Notes under the pieces: generated by a model
Database searches by the model: none
Seen by the model: the letters and a program-made list of their open reading frames with translations, nothing else
Told to the model about the DNA's origin: nothing
From: an uncultured Nitrospira sp.
Lineage (GTDB): Bacteria > Nitrospirota > Nitrospiria > Nitrospirales > Nitrospiraceae
Direction: 5' to 3'
Length of the DNA: 51,919 bases
Assembly: GCA_902500745.1 (NCBI GenBank)
Contig: CABVRS010000007.1
Coordinates: 1-51,919, forward strand
Shown: piece by piece, positions 44,399-51,919 of the stretch
Numbering within the stretch: the stretch's first letter is position 1
Layout: every line of letters begins with the position of its first letter
Position numbers and translations under genes: made by a program

Positions 44399-44776
44399 TT
44401 ATCGTGGTTCCGGTACCGCCTTCGTCGCCTCTTTCACCGGAGGCTCGATCTTGATGATCGGACCGTCGACCTTGGGGAGAAGGCCCGCCCCCGGCTTCTC
44501 TAAAATGTGCTCGTCCTGCCGATTGATCGACAGACTTTGCGTGACATGATCAACGTCCGTGGCTGCCGCTTCCTGTAAAGCTTGGTCCCCGACTGCGTTC
44601 TTCTGCCCGGGATCGATTGCGAGCGATTGACCGCGCACGGGATCAACGGCCTTGCCCATCGGATAGCCAGGATGGGTGGGCAACATCGATGGATTGGCGA
44701 ATGCGAATGAGACTCCAAACAGAACAAGCGCAACAACCAGATAGGCACCCAATGAGTTGTTTATCGTATTATTCAT
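44399..44776 (-). CDS. Small exported protein of unknown function
   Basis: A 125-aa protein with a signal peptide (MNNTINNSLGAYLVVALVLF, then GVSFAFANPSM). The mature part is proline- and charge-rich (TDVDHVTQSLSINRQDEH, IIKIEPPVKEATKAVPEP). No family is recognised. GAGAGG lies 6 nt before ATG 44776, which decides the start over 44791. The degenerate palindrome and GGTA site at 44895-44930 lie upstream. The TPR lipoprotein follows 78 bp downstream and may be co-expressed. Confidence 0.75.
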   Translation of the reverse strand: MNNTINNSLGAYLVVALVLFGVSFAFANPSMLPTHPGYPMGKAVDPVRGQSLAIDPGQKNAVGDQALQEAAATDVDHVTQSLSINRQDEHILEKPGAGLLPKVDGPIIKIEPPVKEATKAVPEPR

Positions 44777-44787
44777 GACGCTACCTC

Positions 44788-45024
44788 TCATGTGGTGAGA
44801 TGAGGATTACGCGACACCGTTCGTTCGCCCGCCGGTGACGCTGAACGCACTGGAATCAAGATAGTCTTCAACCCCCTCACAGAACACCCTAACTGGTATT
44901 GGATACCTAACGAACTAGGAAAGCGCCTGGTTATGTCCTCCGTCGATACCAGTAGCTGCTCACGGACACACAGCCGTGCCGTACGTCCATAGGTGCGGCA
45001 AAACTGCGGCTGATCGGCGTGCAT
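44788..45024 (-). CDS. Possible small protein with strong ribosome site
   Basis: A 78-aa frame starting MHADQPQFCRTYGRTARLCV. AAGGAGGTGG lies 7 nt before ATG 45024, as strong a ribosome site as any in the window. The composition (Arg/Ser/Leu-rich, no domain) is not clearly protein-like. It overlaps the candidate operator at 44895-44930, so gene and operator readings conflict. Confidence 0.3.
   Translation of the reverse strand: MHADQPQFCRTYGRTARLCVREQLLVSTEDITRRFPSSLGIQYQLGCSVRGLKTILIPVRSASPAGERTVSRNPHLTT
44895..44930. promoter_or_regulatory. GGTA-N4-ATACCTAA site plus degenerate CTAGG palindrome (copy 4)
   Basis: GGTATTGGATACCTAA at 44895-44910 is followed after 4 bp by CTAGGAAAGCGCCTGG at 44915-44930, preceded by A. 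The second has the 6-bp spacing of the perfect copies but mismatches in the right arm. It lies 119 bp upstream of the exported-protein gene at 44776. Confidence 0.35.
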
Positions 45025-45219
45025 TCTGTACCACCTCCTTCCCATGTGACCACTTCCGCGCATTCCCGACTCAAAACAGGAACCGTTCCGTCTAGGATAA
45101 TTCGCTCCTCCTACAGGGCTCTTTCCTAGTAGCGCAGCGTCCGTTCAGACTTTATCGTGCAGCCCTAGGCAGACGGATGTGGAGAGATCATTCTGATCGA
45201 GTGATACGGCGAGGCCATC

Positions 45220-45537
45220 ATGAAAGCTCACACCGTAAGTGAGAGAGCCGGTTCGATGCAGGCCGACAGCTGCACACGCTGTCGAGGATTGATGGTTCCG
45301 TCCTTCACCGATGCGCTGGCCTTGGAAATAGCAGAGGCCGCGCAGTCTCCGTCTTGGCGCTGCGTCAATTGTGGCGAGTGGCTCGATGAGACGATCATGT
45401 CCAACCGCCTGCGGAGGCAACATGCCAACTCTATCTCTGTAACACCCGCACAGCCGTCTACCCACCGACGATGGAGGCGATACGCCTCCGCCGACGGATC
45501 AAGGAAATTGCGATCAGAATCTCGGCGCAGGTCATAA
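45220..45537 (+). CDS. Small zinc-ribbon protein (second copy)
   Basis: A 105-aa protein with CTRCRGLMVPSFTD at about 18-31 and WRCVNCGEWLDE near 48-59, matching the C-x2-C-x-G-x-M and W-R-C-x-N-C-G-E layout of the protein at 6640-6855. A basic tail follows (LRRQHANSISVTP, then STHRRWRRY). ATG 45220 has GGCGAGG upstream. ATG 45256 would also keep both knuckles. It starts a short unit with the nucleotidyltransferase 23 bp downstream and DUF2934. Confidence 0.82.
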   Translation: MKAHTVSERAGSMQADSCTRCRGLMVPSFTDALALEIAEAAQSPSWRCVNCGEWLDETIMSNRLRRQHANSISVTPAQPSTHRRWRRYASADGSRKLRSESRRRS

Positions 45538-45560
45538 GGGCGCCGGAGAAAGGCACGATC

Positions 45561-46562
45561 ATGAGGGAACAGCCCAATATGGCAGGCAAGAATGTATGGT
45601 CGATCGTCTTGGCCGGAGGAGAAGGAGAACGAGTCAAGCCCTTCGTCCTGCGGTGGCTGGGGCGACATCGCCCAAAACAGTACTGCGCGTTCGTGGGAAG
45701 CAGGTCCATGTTCGAACATACTGTCGATCGGGCCGCACACGTCTCATCTCTTCAACAGACCGTCGTGGTGGCGGCTCGTCATCACCGGCATGAGCTATCG
45801 AAACAACTGCATGGACGTCCGATCCGCAAGCTGATTCGCCAGCCGATCAACCGCGACACGGCAGCCGGCATTTTCCTGCCGCTCTCCTATATACAGGCTT
45901 GCAATCCCCACGCGTTGGTCGTGATCCAACCGTCGGACCACTTTATCTATCCGGAACGGCGCTTTTTGGAGACGGTGCGACTGAGCGTGGCGTCGGCCGA
46001 AGCGATGCCGAACCGCCTGGTGCTGCTCGGCGTTCAGCCGGATCGTTTAGAGACGGAGTATGGATGGATTCGCCCCGGTGCCCGGCTCCACGGATCCCCC
46101 TCAAGTCCGGTCCATGCCGTCTCATCATTCCTCGAAAAGCCGGAACTCGCGCAAGCCGATACCGCATTGCGTTCCGGAGGCTTGTGGAACACTCTCGTGC
46201 TCACGGCAACGGTAAAGGCATTGTGGCAGGCTGGCTGGGACTGCTTTCCCGCCATGATGCCTCTATTCGAACGGCTCTGTTCAACCTGGAATACCTCAGG
46301 TGAGGCTGCCGTTCTCGAGGAGATATACCGCGACATGCCGAAGCATAACTTTTCGTCCCATCTGCTCCAACAAATCCCCGACCATGTCGCAGTAATGGAA
46401 CTAACGGGCGCCCTGTGGAGCGATTGGGGCAAACCGGAACGAATCTCTGAAACGATCCGCCGTATCGGAAAAACGCCGACCTTCCCCCTGGACTGCCTCG
46501 ACCGGCCGTTCACTCCGAATCCGATACCGCAGAGGGCCGAAGAAGCCCTCGCAACCGCCTAA
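45561..46562 (+). CDS. Mannose-1-phosphate guanylyltransferase-like nucleotidyltransferase (second copy)
   Basis: A 333-aa paralogue of the enzyme at 3702-4676. SIVLAGGEGERVKPF is the nucleotide-binding signature, with RPKQYCAFVGSRSMFEHTVD, NRDTAAGIFLPLSY, QPSDHFIYPERRF, YGWIRPG, FLEKPELA and a final ALWSDWGKPERISETI. Family and length are as the first copy. ATG 45561 has GAGAAAGG upstream and is preferred over 45471. It lies between a zinc-ribbon gene and DUF2934, 11 bp before the latter. Substrate is not fixed. Confidence 0.88.
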   Translation: MREQPNMAGKNVWSIVLAGGEGERVKPFVLRWLGRHRPKQYCAFVGSRSMFEHTVDRAAHVSSLQQTVVVAARHHRHELSKQLHGRPIRKLIRQPINRDTAAGIFLPLSYIQACNPHALVVIQPSDHFIYPERRFLETVRLSVASAEAMPNRLVLLGVQPDRLETEYGWIRPGARLHGSPSSPVHAVSSFLEKPELAQADTALRSGGLWNTLVLTATVKALWQAGWDCFPAMMPLFERLCSTWNTSGEAAVLEEIYRDMPKHNFSSHLLQQIPDHVAVMELTGALWSDWGKPERISETIRRIGKTPTFPLDCLDRPFTPNPIPQRAEEALATA

Positions 46563-46573
46563 AGAGGTTTACG

Positions 46574-46813
46574 ATGGCGCGACGACAGAAAGCAGCCGCG
46601 ACGACCACTTCATCCACGAATATGCTTGCCAAGAGTGACGTGACACCGTCTCCGCCGACGCAGCCCGAGTGGCAGAACATGAATGGACGACAAGACACGA
46701 TTGCAACTCGCGCCTATGCCCTCTACGAGGAACGAGGGTATCGGCAGGGCTGCGATCTCCAAGATTGGTTTGACGCCGAACGAGAGATTCTGAGTCAGCA
46801 GCCACCCTTATAA
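46574..46813 (+). CDS. DUF2934 protein
   Basis: A 79-aa protein. The C-terminal half ATRAYALYEERGYRQGCDLQ, then DWFDAEREILSQ, is the DUF2934 signature (A-x-x-LYEERG-x-x-G-x-D-x-DW-x-AE-x-E). The N-terminal half is low complexity (AAATTTSSTN). Function is unknown. AGAGG lies 6 nt before the ATG, 11 bp after the nucleotidyltransferase stop, so they share a message. Confidence 0.93.
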   Translation: MARRQKAAATTTSSTNMLAKSDVTPSPPTQPEWQNMNGRQDTIATRAYALYEERGYRQGCDLQDWFDAEREILSQQPPL

Positions 46814-47039
46814 GTACTATACGAGACAGCCGCTATCTCCCCTCTCATCCATTACTTCACATTTGTCAGGCCCGTGGGCTACGAGCCACCTTCGATCACG
46901 GCACCTCACATCGCTTTTAAATTCTCTGCTAAAAACTGACGAACTCCTAGTCTGGCGTAAGACCTTCAGGTCATGCCATACTGAACATGATGATTTGAGA
47001 GCGTTGACCGAACACCTCAACATCGAACGGAGAACTCTC

Positions 47040-47300
47040 ATGGCTGTCGTAGCAATTATTCTGTCACTCATAGCCATCGCGATGGCTTACATCGCGCTTC
47101 AGCGTACTGGAGGGCTGAAGGATCTCAGGCAGCAGATGGAGCACCTCACCACCAAGACCGAAGACGCGGCCAAAGGAGCGCGAGAGACAACCGCCGACAT
47201 CCTCCAGCGACTTGAGCATATGGTACGAGGGTCCGGTGCGCAGTCTTCGGATAAAGGCGAGAAAGCTTCCCCACCACACGACACAGGATCTGAAAAATGA
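47040..47300 (+). CDS. Membrane-anchored coiled-coil protein
   Basis: An 86-aa protein. One helix at residues 2-21 (VVAIILSLIAIAMAYIAL) is followed by a charged coiled-coil (LKDLRQQMEHLTTKTEDAAK, then ETTADILQRLEHM) and a Ser/Lys-rich tail. GGAG lies 8 nt before ATG 47040, which decides the start over 46863. It overlaps the next gene by ATGA and should be co-translated with it. No family is recognised. Confidence 0.72.
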   Translation: MAVVAIILSLIAIAMAYIALQRTGGLKDLRQQMEHLTTKTEDAAKGARETTADILQRLEHMVRGSGAQSSDKGEKASPPHDTGSEK

Positions 47301-47680
47301 AGGCATGGGCAGCCCTGCTGGGCGGACTTATACTAGGGTTCATCTCCGCCGTGATGATGAATCTCTTTGCTCCTGAATTACTGGATCCCTATACCAGACA
47401 ATTCATTCCATCGGATCAGATCGAGTCGGTGAGAGGGATGGTCGTCAAAAAGCAGCGTGATCCTGCTCGCTTGCTCCTGACACTCTCCACATCCAAAGGA
47501 GTCCTGTTGGCGACCTTTACCAAGAAACTCGAGGAACTTGACCTCCTCATCGCAGAAGGCTATACCACCACGATTCGGCTGAGAACCTATTCGCCCTTCG
47601 TTGAAAACCCGGTGATCGAACGAGTTGAGGCTCCCACGACAGATCATGGCTCCGATGCACGTCCCACCACTACGCCGTAA
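47297..47680 (+). CDS. Small membrane protein of unknown function
   Basis: A 127-aa protein with an N-terminal helix (AALLGGLILGFISAVMMNLF). The rest is a compact soluble domain (IESVRGMVVKKQRDPARLLL, LEELDLLIAEGYTTTIRLRT) with no known family. It starts by ATGA overlap with the preceding gene. The two may form one small membrane complex. Confidence 0.72.
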   Translation: MKAWAALLGGLILGFISAVMMNLFAPELLDPYTRQFIPSDQIESVRGMVVKKQRDPARLLLTLSTSKGVLLATFTKKLEELDLLIAEGYTTTIRLRTYSPFVENPVIERVEAPTTDHGSDARPTTTP

Positions 47681-47841
47681 GGTCATCATCTGATCCGCTG
47701 TATGTCCTATGACAATCAACATGCAGGCACCTTAGAGAGGCCCGGAACCGTGGAGATCGGAGCCTGCCGTGGCGTTCAGAGAAGAACGGATCCGTCCCAA
47801 GAGTACGTGTATTCCATCCGCTTCCCAGAGACCACTCTCGT

Positions 47842-48927
47842 ATGAACACCCATTCCAAACCTGGTTGGATGGCACAATACCAATCTGCGTGGGGAAGCAA
47901 GACAGACTCAAGCCGTCCCCGCATGCTAGTCACACCGAATGGCTGGTCTCCGGCCAAAATCCTGGGCACTAGGCTGCTGCTGGTGTTTCTTCTCTTCTGC
48001 TTTGTGTTCACCCTACTCTGGGCGGATCGCGATGGCTTGCGCGATCATGCCGACGGTGAACTGTCCTTCGCGGACGTGGTGTATTTCACCATGATCACCG
48101 TGACGACGGTCGGCTACGGAGACATCGTTCCGGTGTCCACCCGTGCGCGACTGGTGGATGGGCTGGTCGTCACGCCGGTTCGTTTCGGCATCTGGTTCTT
48201 GTTTCTGGGGACAGCCTATCAGTTGATCATCCGGCAATATATGGAGGAATATCGCATGGCGAAACTCCAGGCGAATCTTGACGGTCATATCATCGTCTGT
48301 GGCTTTGGCCATACCGGGATGTCGGCCACGAAAGAACTCTTAGCGCGCGGGACGAGTGCCAAGCAGATCCTGGTGATCGACAGACTCGAAGAGCGGGTAC
48401 GGTTGGCCGGGACTCTCGGCATTGCCGCCTTTCAGGCTGACAATACGCAAGAATCCGTGTTGCGCGATGCCGTCATCGACAAAGCCAAGGCCGTCATCAT
48501 TGCCGCCGGCATCGACGACGCAAACGCGCTGATTCTGCTCACGGCCAGACACCTCAATCCGAAGGTGCGTATCATCGTCAGCGCGAAGGAAGAGGAAAAT
48601 GTGAAACTCTTCAAACAGGGAGGCGCGGACGCCATTCTTTCGCCGGCAACCTTCGGCGGCTATATTCTCGCGGCAGCCGTGGATCAAGGACACATGGTGC
48701 AGTATCTCGATGATCTGCTCACCACAGGAGGCAACGTCGCGTTGGTCGAACGAAAGGTCCGGCCCGATGAAATCGGGAAATCCCCGGCCGAGCTGCACCC
48801 CGAGCTCTTACTCCGTCTGTATCGAAAGTCGACGATGTATTCCTATTTGAAGCTGAACGAGGCTGGCCCACTCCAGCAAGATGACATTATGGTCCTCTTT
48901 ACGAGTTCGTCTACTAGCACGGGATAA
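47842..48927 (+). CDS. Two-TM potassium channel with RCK (TrkA-N) domain
   Basis: A 361-aa K+ channel. TM1 (LLLVFLLFCFVFTLLW) is near residues 45-60, and the selectivity filter TTVGYGD is at 88-94. TM2 (VRFGIWFLFLGTAYQLII) follows. The RCK domain starts HIIVCGFGHTGMSA (Rossmann GxGxxG-like) and runs through AKAVIIAAGIDDANALILLT. The C-terminal TrkA-C part ends the protein. The form is MthK-like. The ribosome site is weak. ATG 47869 is an alternative. It is convergent with the antiporter gene, 75 bp between stops. Confidence 0.93.
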   Translation: MNTHSKPGWMAQYQSAWGSKTDSSRPRMLVTPNGWSPAKILGTRLLLVFLLFCFVFTLLWADRDGLRDHADGELSFADVVYFTMITVTTVGYGDIVPVSTRARLVDGLVVTPVRFGIWFLFLGTAYQLIIRQYMEEYRMAKLQANLDGHIIVCGFGHTGMSATKELLARGTSAKQILVIDRLEERVRLAGTLGIAAFQADNTQESVLRDAVIDKAKAVIIAAGIDDANALILLTARHLNPKVRIIVSAKEEENVKLFKQGGADAILSPATFGGYILAAAVDQGHMVQYLDDLLTTGGNVALVERKVRPDEIGKSPAELHPELLLRLYRKSTMYSYLKLNEAGPLQQDDIMVLFTSSSTSTG

Positions 48928-49002
48928 CTATTCGTTGACCAATCGTGGTGCGTAACAGGTTATGGGAATCCCCGCAGGCATCGGCAGCAGGTGTGTTGTT
49001 TC

Positions 49003-50235
49003 CTAGGCTCGTGGCGACACTCGCACCAGACGTTCGATCGTGAGACCTTGAACGAGGATTGAAAAGACGACGACGATGTACGTCATCGTGATGAGCACAT
49101 CTCGATACGAAGACGGCGGGAGCGAGAGCGCCATGGCCACGGAAATTCCACCGCGCAACCCACCCCACGTCAAGATCAACGTGGCACGATCAGTAAACTC
49201 TTGAAACAACCGAAAGACTTGGACCGGAAGGCTGACGCTGATAAAGCGGGCGAACAGCACCAGCGGGATCGCGATGAGGCCCACTTCTAAATACTCCGGC
49301 TTGAAGGTCAAAGCCAGGACCTCGAGGCCGATCAAGACAAACAGCACGGCATTGAGCAGTTCATCGATGAGTTCCCAAAACGTATCCAGATACTCCCGTG
49401 TGGTCTCCGACATCGCGAGGTGACGTCCGTGGTTGCCGATCAACAAACCGGACACCACGACGGCGATCGGACCCGACGTGTGTAACGCATCGGCCAACGC
49501 ATATCCCCCCATCACCAGCGCCAGCGTCAATAAAATCTCAACATGATGCTGATCGATTGTCTTCAACATCCTATAGGCAAGATATCCCAGCGCGAACCCG
49601 ATAGCCGCTCCGCCCACAGCTTCTTGGACGAACAACAGGACAATCGATCCAGGCGTGACTGCCCCGGTCTCGGCGACCCCGAGCAGCACGAGGAACACGG
49701 CGACGCCGACGCCATCATTAAAGAGCGACTCGCCCGTAATTTTGATTTCCAGTTGTTTCGGAGCCTTGGCATTTTTCAGGATGCCCAGGACCGCGATGGG
49801 GTCGGTGGGTGAAATCAGCGCACCGAACAACAGGCACCCGATGAATGGGATCGGAAGCCCGATCCATCCGAAGATCATAAAGGTCAGCCCTCCTACGATA
49901 GAGGCCGACACCATGACCCCGAGACATGCCAACGTCCCAATGAACCATTTTTGTTCCAGCAGATCGTCCAGGTTAATATGTAGTGCGCCGGCAAAGAGCA
50001 GGAAACTGAGCATGCCGTGCAGGAGCGTCTCGTCGAAATCGATACTCCGGATGAAGCTCTCGGCTTCCGCCTGGATTCCGTAGCCGAGCTTCCCGAGCAG
50101 CAACAGGACAAGCGACATCACCAGCGCGATGGCCATGAGACCGATCGTGACCGGCAACTTGATGTACCGATGGTTCAGATAGCTGAACACAGCGGAGAGG
50201 CAGACCAGAATGGTGATCGTTTCAATCAGCGACAT
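49003..50235 (-). CDS. Cation/proton antiporter, CPA1 family
   Basis: A 410-aa Na+(K+)/H+ antiporter with about 12 helices. GALISPTDPIAVLGILKNAK and LEIKITGESLFNDGVGVAVF are the NhaP/CPA1 ion-site motifs, with Asp/Asn in the FND-type motif and Glu in GES. It lies 42 bp downstream of a second antiporter on the same strand, so the two may be co-transcribed. No regulatory C-tail is present. It works in pH and Na+ balance. Confidence 0.94.
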   Translation of the reverse strand: MSLIETITILVCLSAVFSYLNHRYIKLPVTIGLMAIALVMSLVLLLLGKLGYGIQAEAESFIRSIDFDETLLHGMLSFLLFAGALHINLDDLLEQKWFIGTLACLGVMVSASIVGGLTFMIFGWIGLPIPFIGCLLFGALISPTDPIAVLGILKNAKAPKQLEIKITGESLFNDGVGVAVFLVLLGVAETGAVTPGSIVLLFVQEAVGGAAIGFALGYLAYRMLKTIDQHHVEILLTLALVMGGYALADALHTSGPIAVVVSGLLIGNHGRHLAMSETTREYLDTFWELIDELLNAVLFVLIGLEVLALTFKPEYLEVGLIAIPLVLFARFISVSLPVQVFRLFQEFTDRATLILTWGGLRGGISVAMALSLPPSSYRDVLITMTYIVVVFSILVQGLTIERLVRVSPRA

Positions 50236-50277
50236 ATCAGAGAGAATGAACCCGACGGGACGTCACTTGGAATGTCA

Positions 50278-51603
50278 TCACGAAGCAGACGGCTCCACGA
50301 TCGATTCAGCAGAACTGGCAGGATGCCGTCGTTGGTAAAGCGTCAATACCAGCGTCATGCCGAGTACGCACAGGACGATCACGGTCAGCGCATAGAGCGG
50401 AAACAATTCCGTCCCAGGGATACCGGTTGAGATCGGAAGAAACGCCATGACCGCAGTCGCCACACCACGCGGGAACATCGCGGCAATCACCAAACGCTCG
50501 CTCATACTCCATGCGTCGGTGACTCGAGACAGCCATTCAGTCACACCGGCCCGCACGAGCACGACAATACAGAACAGCGCCAAGCTCATCAACGCAATCT
50601 CGACCGTTAAGGATGAAAAATCCAGGATCAACCCGAGCAGCACATAAAAGAAGGTTCGCACGAGAAACGATAGTTCTTCGTGCATCCGCTTCATGAACTC
50701 GCTCAAGACGAATTTCGCCTGATCCAACTCATACCCGATCAACATGCGGATGGGCCGCACCATGTGCCCGACGAGAAACTCCATGTTGCTCAGGACGAGA
50801 CCGAACAAGAGAATCGTGATGGCGCCATTGGCGCCGATCAGCTCCGCGACATAGTACAGCACCAGAATCGCCGCCATCGTGAGCATATACGACAGCGCTT
50901 GCCCTTCGAGCCATGCCAACAGCCGCGCCCACAGCGCCCCTGCCAGGAGCGCAAGCATGATCGCATCCCAAAAGGCATGAAATATTTCCCGAATAAAATG
51001 TCCTCCGCCATCCGGATCTTTCATCGTCCCCATCAGGGCCAACGCGAGGACCACGACAAAGACTTCGGAAATGGCTGAATCCAGGCTCAACATCACCTTC
51101 GTCGAATCACGGAGCGAAGACATATGCGACATCACAGGGATAATGATGGCGGCCGCGGTGCCTCCCAAGATGGTGCCCAGAAGTAATCCGTGCAACCACG
51201 ACGCATGGGTGATCCACACATAAAAACCCATGATCGTGAGAATGGTCATGCCGAAGACCATCACGGAATACAGCAAGGCCATCGGTGTCTCGCTGACGAC
51301 TTTCATAATGTGGAGATTGATTCCACCGTCGAAGAGAATAATCAGCAGCGCAAGGGTGCCGAAGTACGGAGCGAGCTTCATGACGGCGGTGGGTTCAGCC
51401 ACATGAAACACAGGTCCGAGCAGAACCCCGAATCCCATCAGAAACAGCACACTGGGAATGCCGGTCCGTTTGAAAGCCAACTCGCCAGCTATACCGACCA
51501 GGATGACCAATCCTGTGAGGCCTAGCACAAGCTCGACGCTCAAAGACTCCACGTACAGATCTCCATAAAACAGAACACTCCTACTCGTACCGGCATTATG
51601 CAT
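50278..51603 (-). CDS. Cation/proton antiporter, diverged CPA-type
   Basis: A 441-aa antiporter with about 12 helices. AELAFKRTGIPSVLFLMGFG, LLIILFDGGINLHI, GGTAAAIIIPVMSHM and SLDSAISEVFVVVLALAL mark the CPA core. The usual ES-x-x-ND is DSAISEV here, as in some archaeal-type exchangers. AAGGGAAGAGG precedes the ATG. It is the first gene of the antiporter pair. Its promoter lies in the 139-bp gap divergent from the gene at 51743. Confidence 0.9.
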   Translation of the reverse strand: MHNAGTSRSVLFYGDLYVESLSVELVLGLTGLVILVGIAGELAFKRTGIPSVLFLMGFGVLLGPVFHVAEPTAVMKLAPYFGTLALLIILFDGGINLHIMKVVSETPMALLYSVMVFGMTILTIMGFYVWITHASWLHGLLLGTILGGTAAAIIIPVMSHMSSLRDSTKVMLSLDSAISEVFVVVLALALMGTMKDPDGGGHFIREIFHAFWDAIMLALLAGALWARLLAWLEGQALSYMLTMAAILVLYYVAELIGANGAITILLFGLVLSNMEFLVGHMVRPIRMLIGYELDQAKFVLSEFMKRMHEELSFLVRTFFYVLLGLILDFSSLTVEIALMSLALFCIVVLVRAGVTEWLSRVTDAWSMSERLVIAAMFPRGVATAVMAFLPISTGIPGTELFPLYALTVIVLCVLGMTLVLTLYQRRHPASSAESIVEPSAS

Positions 51604-51742
51604 CGCCCTCTTCCCTTAGGCAACAAATCCCGGTTGAAGAGACGGATGCTGCGACAACCGGTTTGTCCCTAGCGTAAAAACTGCCGGCATGGCACAATCC
51701 TAACCTCCGCACTTTTCATACAGTCAGGAACACGAACGACGA

Positions 51743-51919
51743 ATGGACATTGAACAATTGAACGGGCACAAGCCCCACACCGCTTCACCTTGTAGAATGA
51801 GGCTCGCAATTGCCGGCCTTGTCCTGGCTTGGCTGATCGCTGCACCCGTCTTTGCCGAGCCGCCGGGATCCGGTTCGGCTGTTCCAGTTCGGCTCCATGG
51901 CGAGACCTTATTCACACTT
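51743..51919 (+). CDS. N-terminus of an exported protein, probably an MscS-type channel (cut by window edge)
   Basis: The first 59 codons of a gene that runs off the right edge. Following MDIEQLNGHKPHTASPC, a signal peptide starts at Met19 (MRLAIAGLVLAWLIAAPVFA) and the mature part reads EPPGSGSAVPVRLHGETLFT. The V-P-V-x-L-x-G-E-T-L-F start resembles the mature end of periplasmic-domain MscS channels in related bacteria. The channel part is not in view, so the family is a guess from this end only. ATG 51797 (Met19) is a possible start. It is divergent from the antiporter pair. Confidence 0.55.
   Translation, partial: MDIEQLNGHKPHTASPCRMRLAIAGLVLAWLIAAPVFAEPPGSGSAVPVRLHGETLFTL

Overview
The window is a chromosomal stretch of a Gram-negative bacterium. 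It shows lipoprotein signal peptides, an OmpA-type outer-membrane anchor, strong AGGAGG ribosome sites, many ATGA stop/start overlaps and moderately high GC. The gene set (TreY/TreZ with GlgB/GlgC/GlgX, many-PAS histidine kinases, small zinc-ribbon proteins, DUF2934, DUF4398, DUF3365) suggests Nitrospira or a close relative in the Nitrospirota. That is inference from gene content, not from a marker gene. I see no rRNA, tRNA, CRISPR array, insertion sequence or prophage.

Region 1 (1-19.3 kb) is a glycogen/trehalose block. It holds a treY cut by the left edge, a coupled unknown gene, glgC, a TetR regulator with a stand-alone glycogen-binding (CBM48) protein, a sugar-1-phosphate nucleotidyltransferase, glgB, treZ and glgX. 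GlgC supplies ADP-glucose and GlgB branches glycogen. GlgX/TreX debranches it, and TreY plus TreZ turn the linear chains into trehalose. No glycogen synthase lies in the window. Envelope and small regulatory genes lie between (OmpA-like and DUF4398 lipoproteins, zinc ribbon, YtxH, PilZ-like, LapA, YihY, AI-2E, MscS, an ATP-grasp ligase).

Region 2 (19.3-27.9 kb) is a tight minus-strand operon: two GpgS/MGS-like glycosyltransferases, a membrane protein with MscS-like helices, and a complete sugar-type ABC importer (binding protein, two permeases, ATPase). Divergent from it is a mannosyl/glucosyl-3-phosphoglycerate phosphatase-like HAD gene. Together they look like a compatible-solute (glucosylglycerate-type) synthesis and recovery unit, and this is the most interesting metabolic system here.

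Region 3 (28-36.6 kb) holds a pair of exported cupredoxin-like/regulatory-domain proteins, a Ca2+-type P-ATPase coupled to a Na+/Ca2+-type exchanger, an M50 site-2 protease with CBS domains, a DUF3365 monohaem protein and a PepSY protein.

Region 4 (36.8-45.5 kb) is a signalling island: a lone receiver domain, a NarL-type regulator, a five-PAS histidine kinase, a diverged receiver and several small zinc-binding or exported proteins. A palindrome, ACTAGG-N6-CCTAG, occurs three times exactly and once degenerate, only in this region. It lies in front of the kinase, two zinc proteins and a small exported protein, and may be the target of the local regulator.

Region 5 (45.2-51.9 kb) holds a second zinc-ribbon/nucleotidyltransferase pair, DUF2934, two small membrane proteins, a two-TM K+ channel with an RCK domain, two cation/proton antiporters, and the start of an exported protein (probably an MscS-type channel) cut by the right edge.
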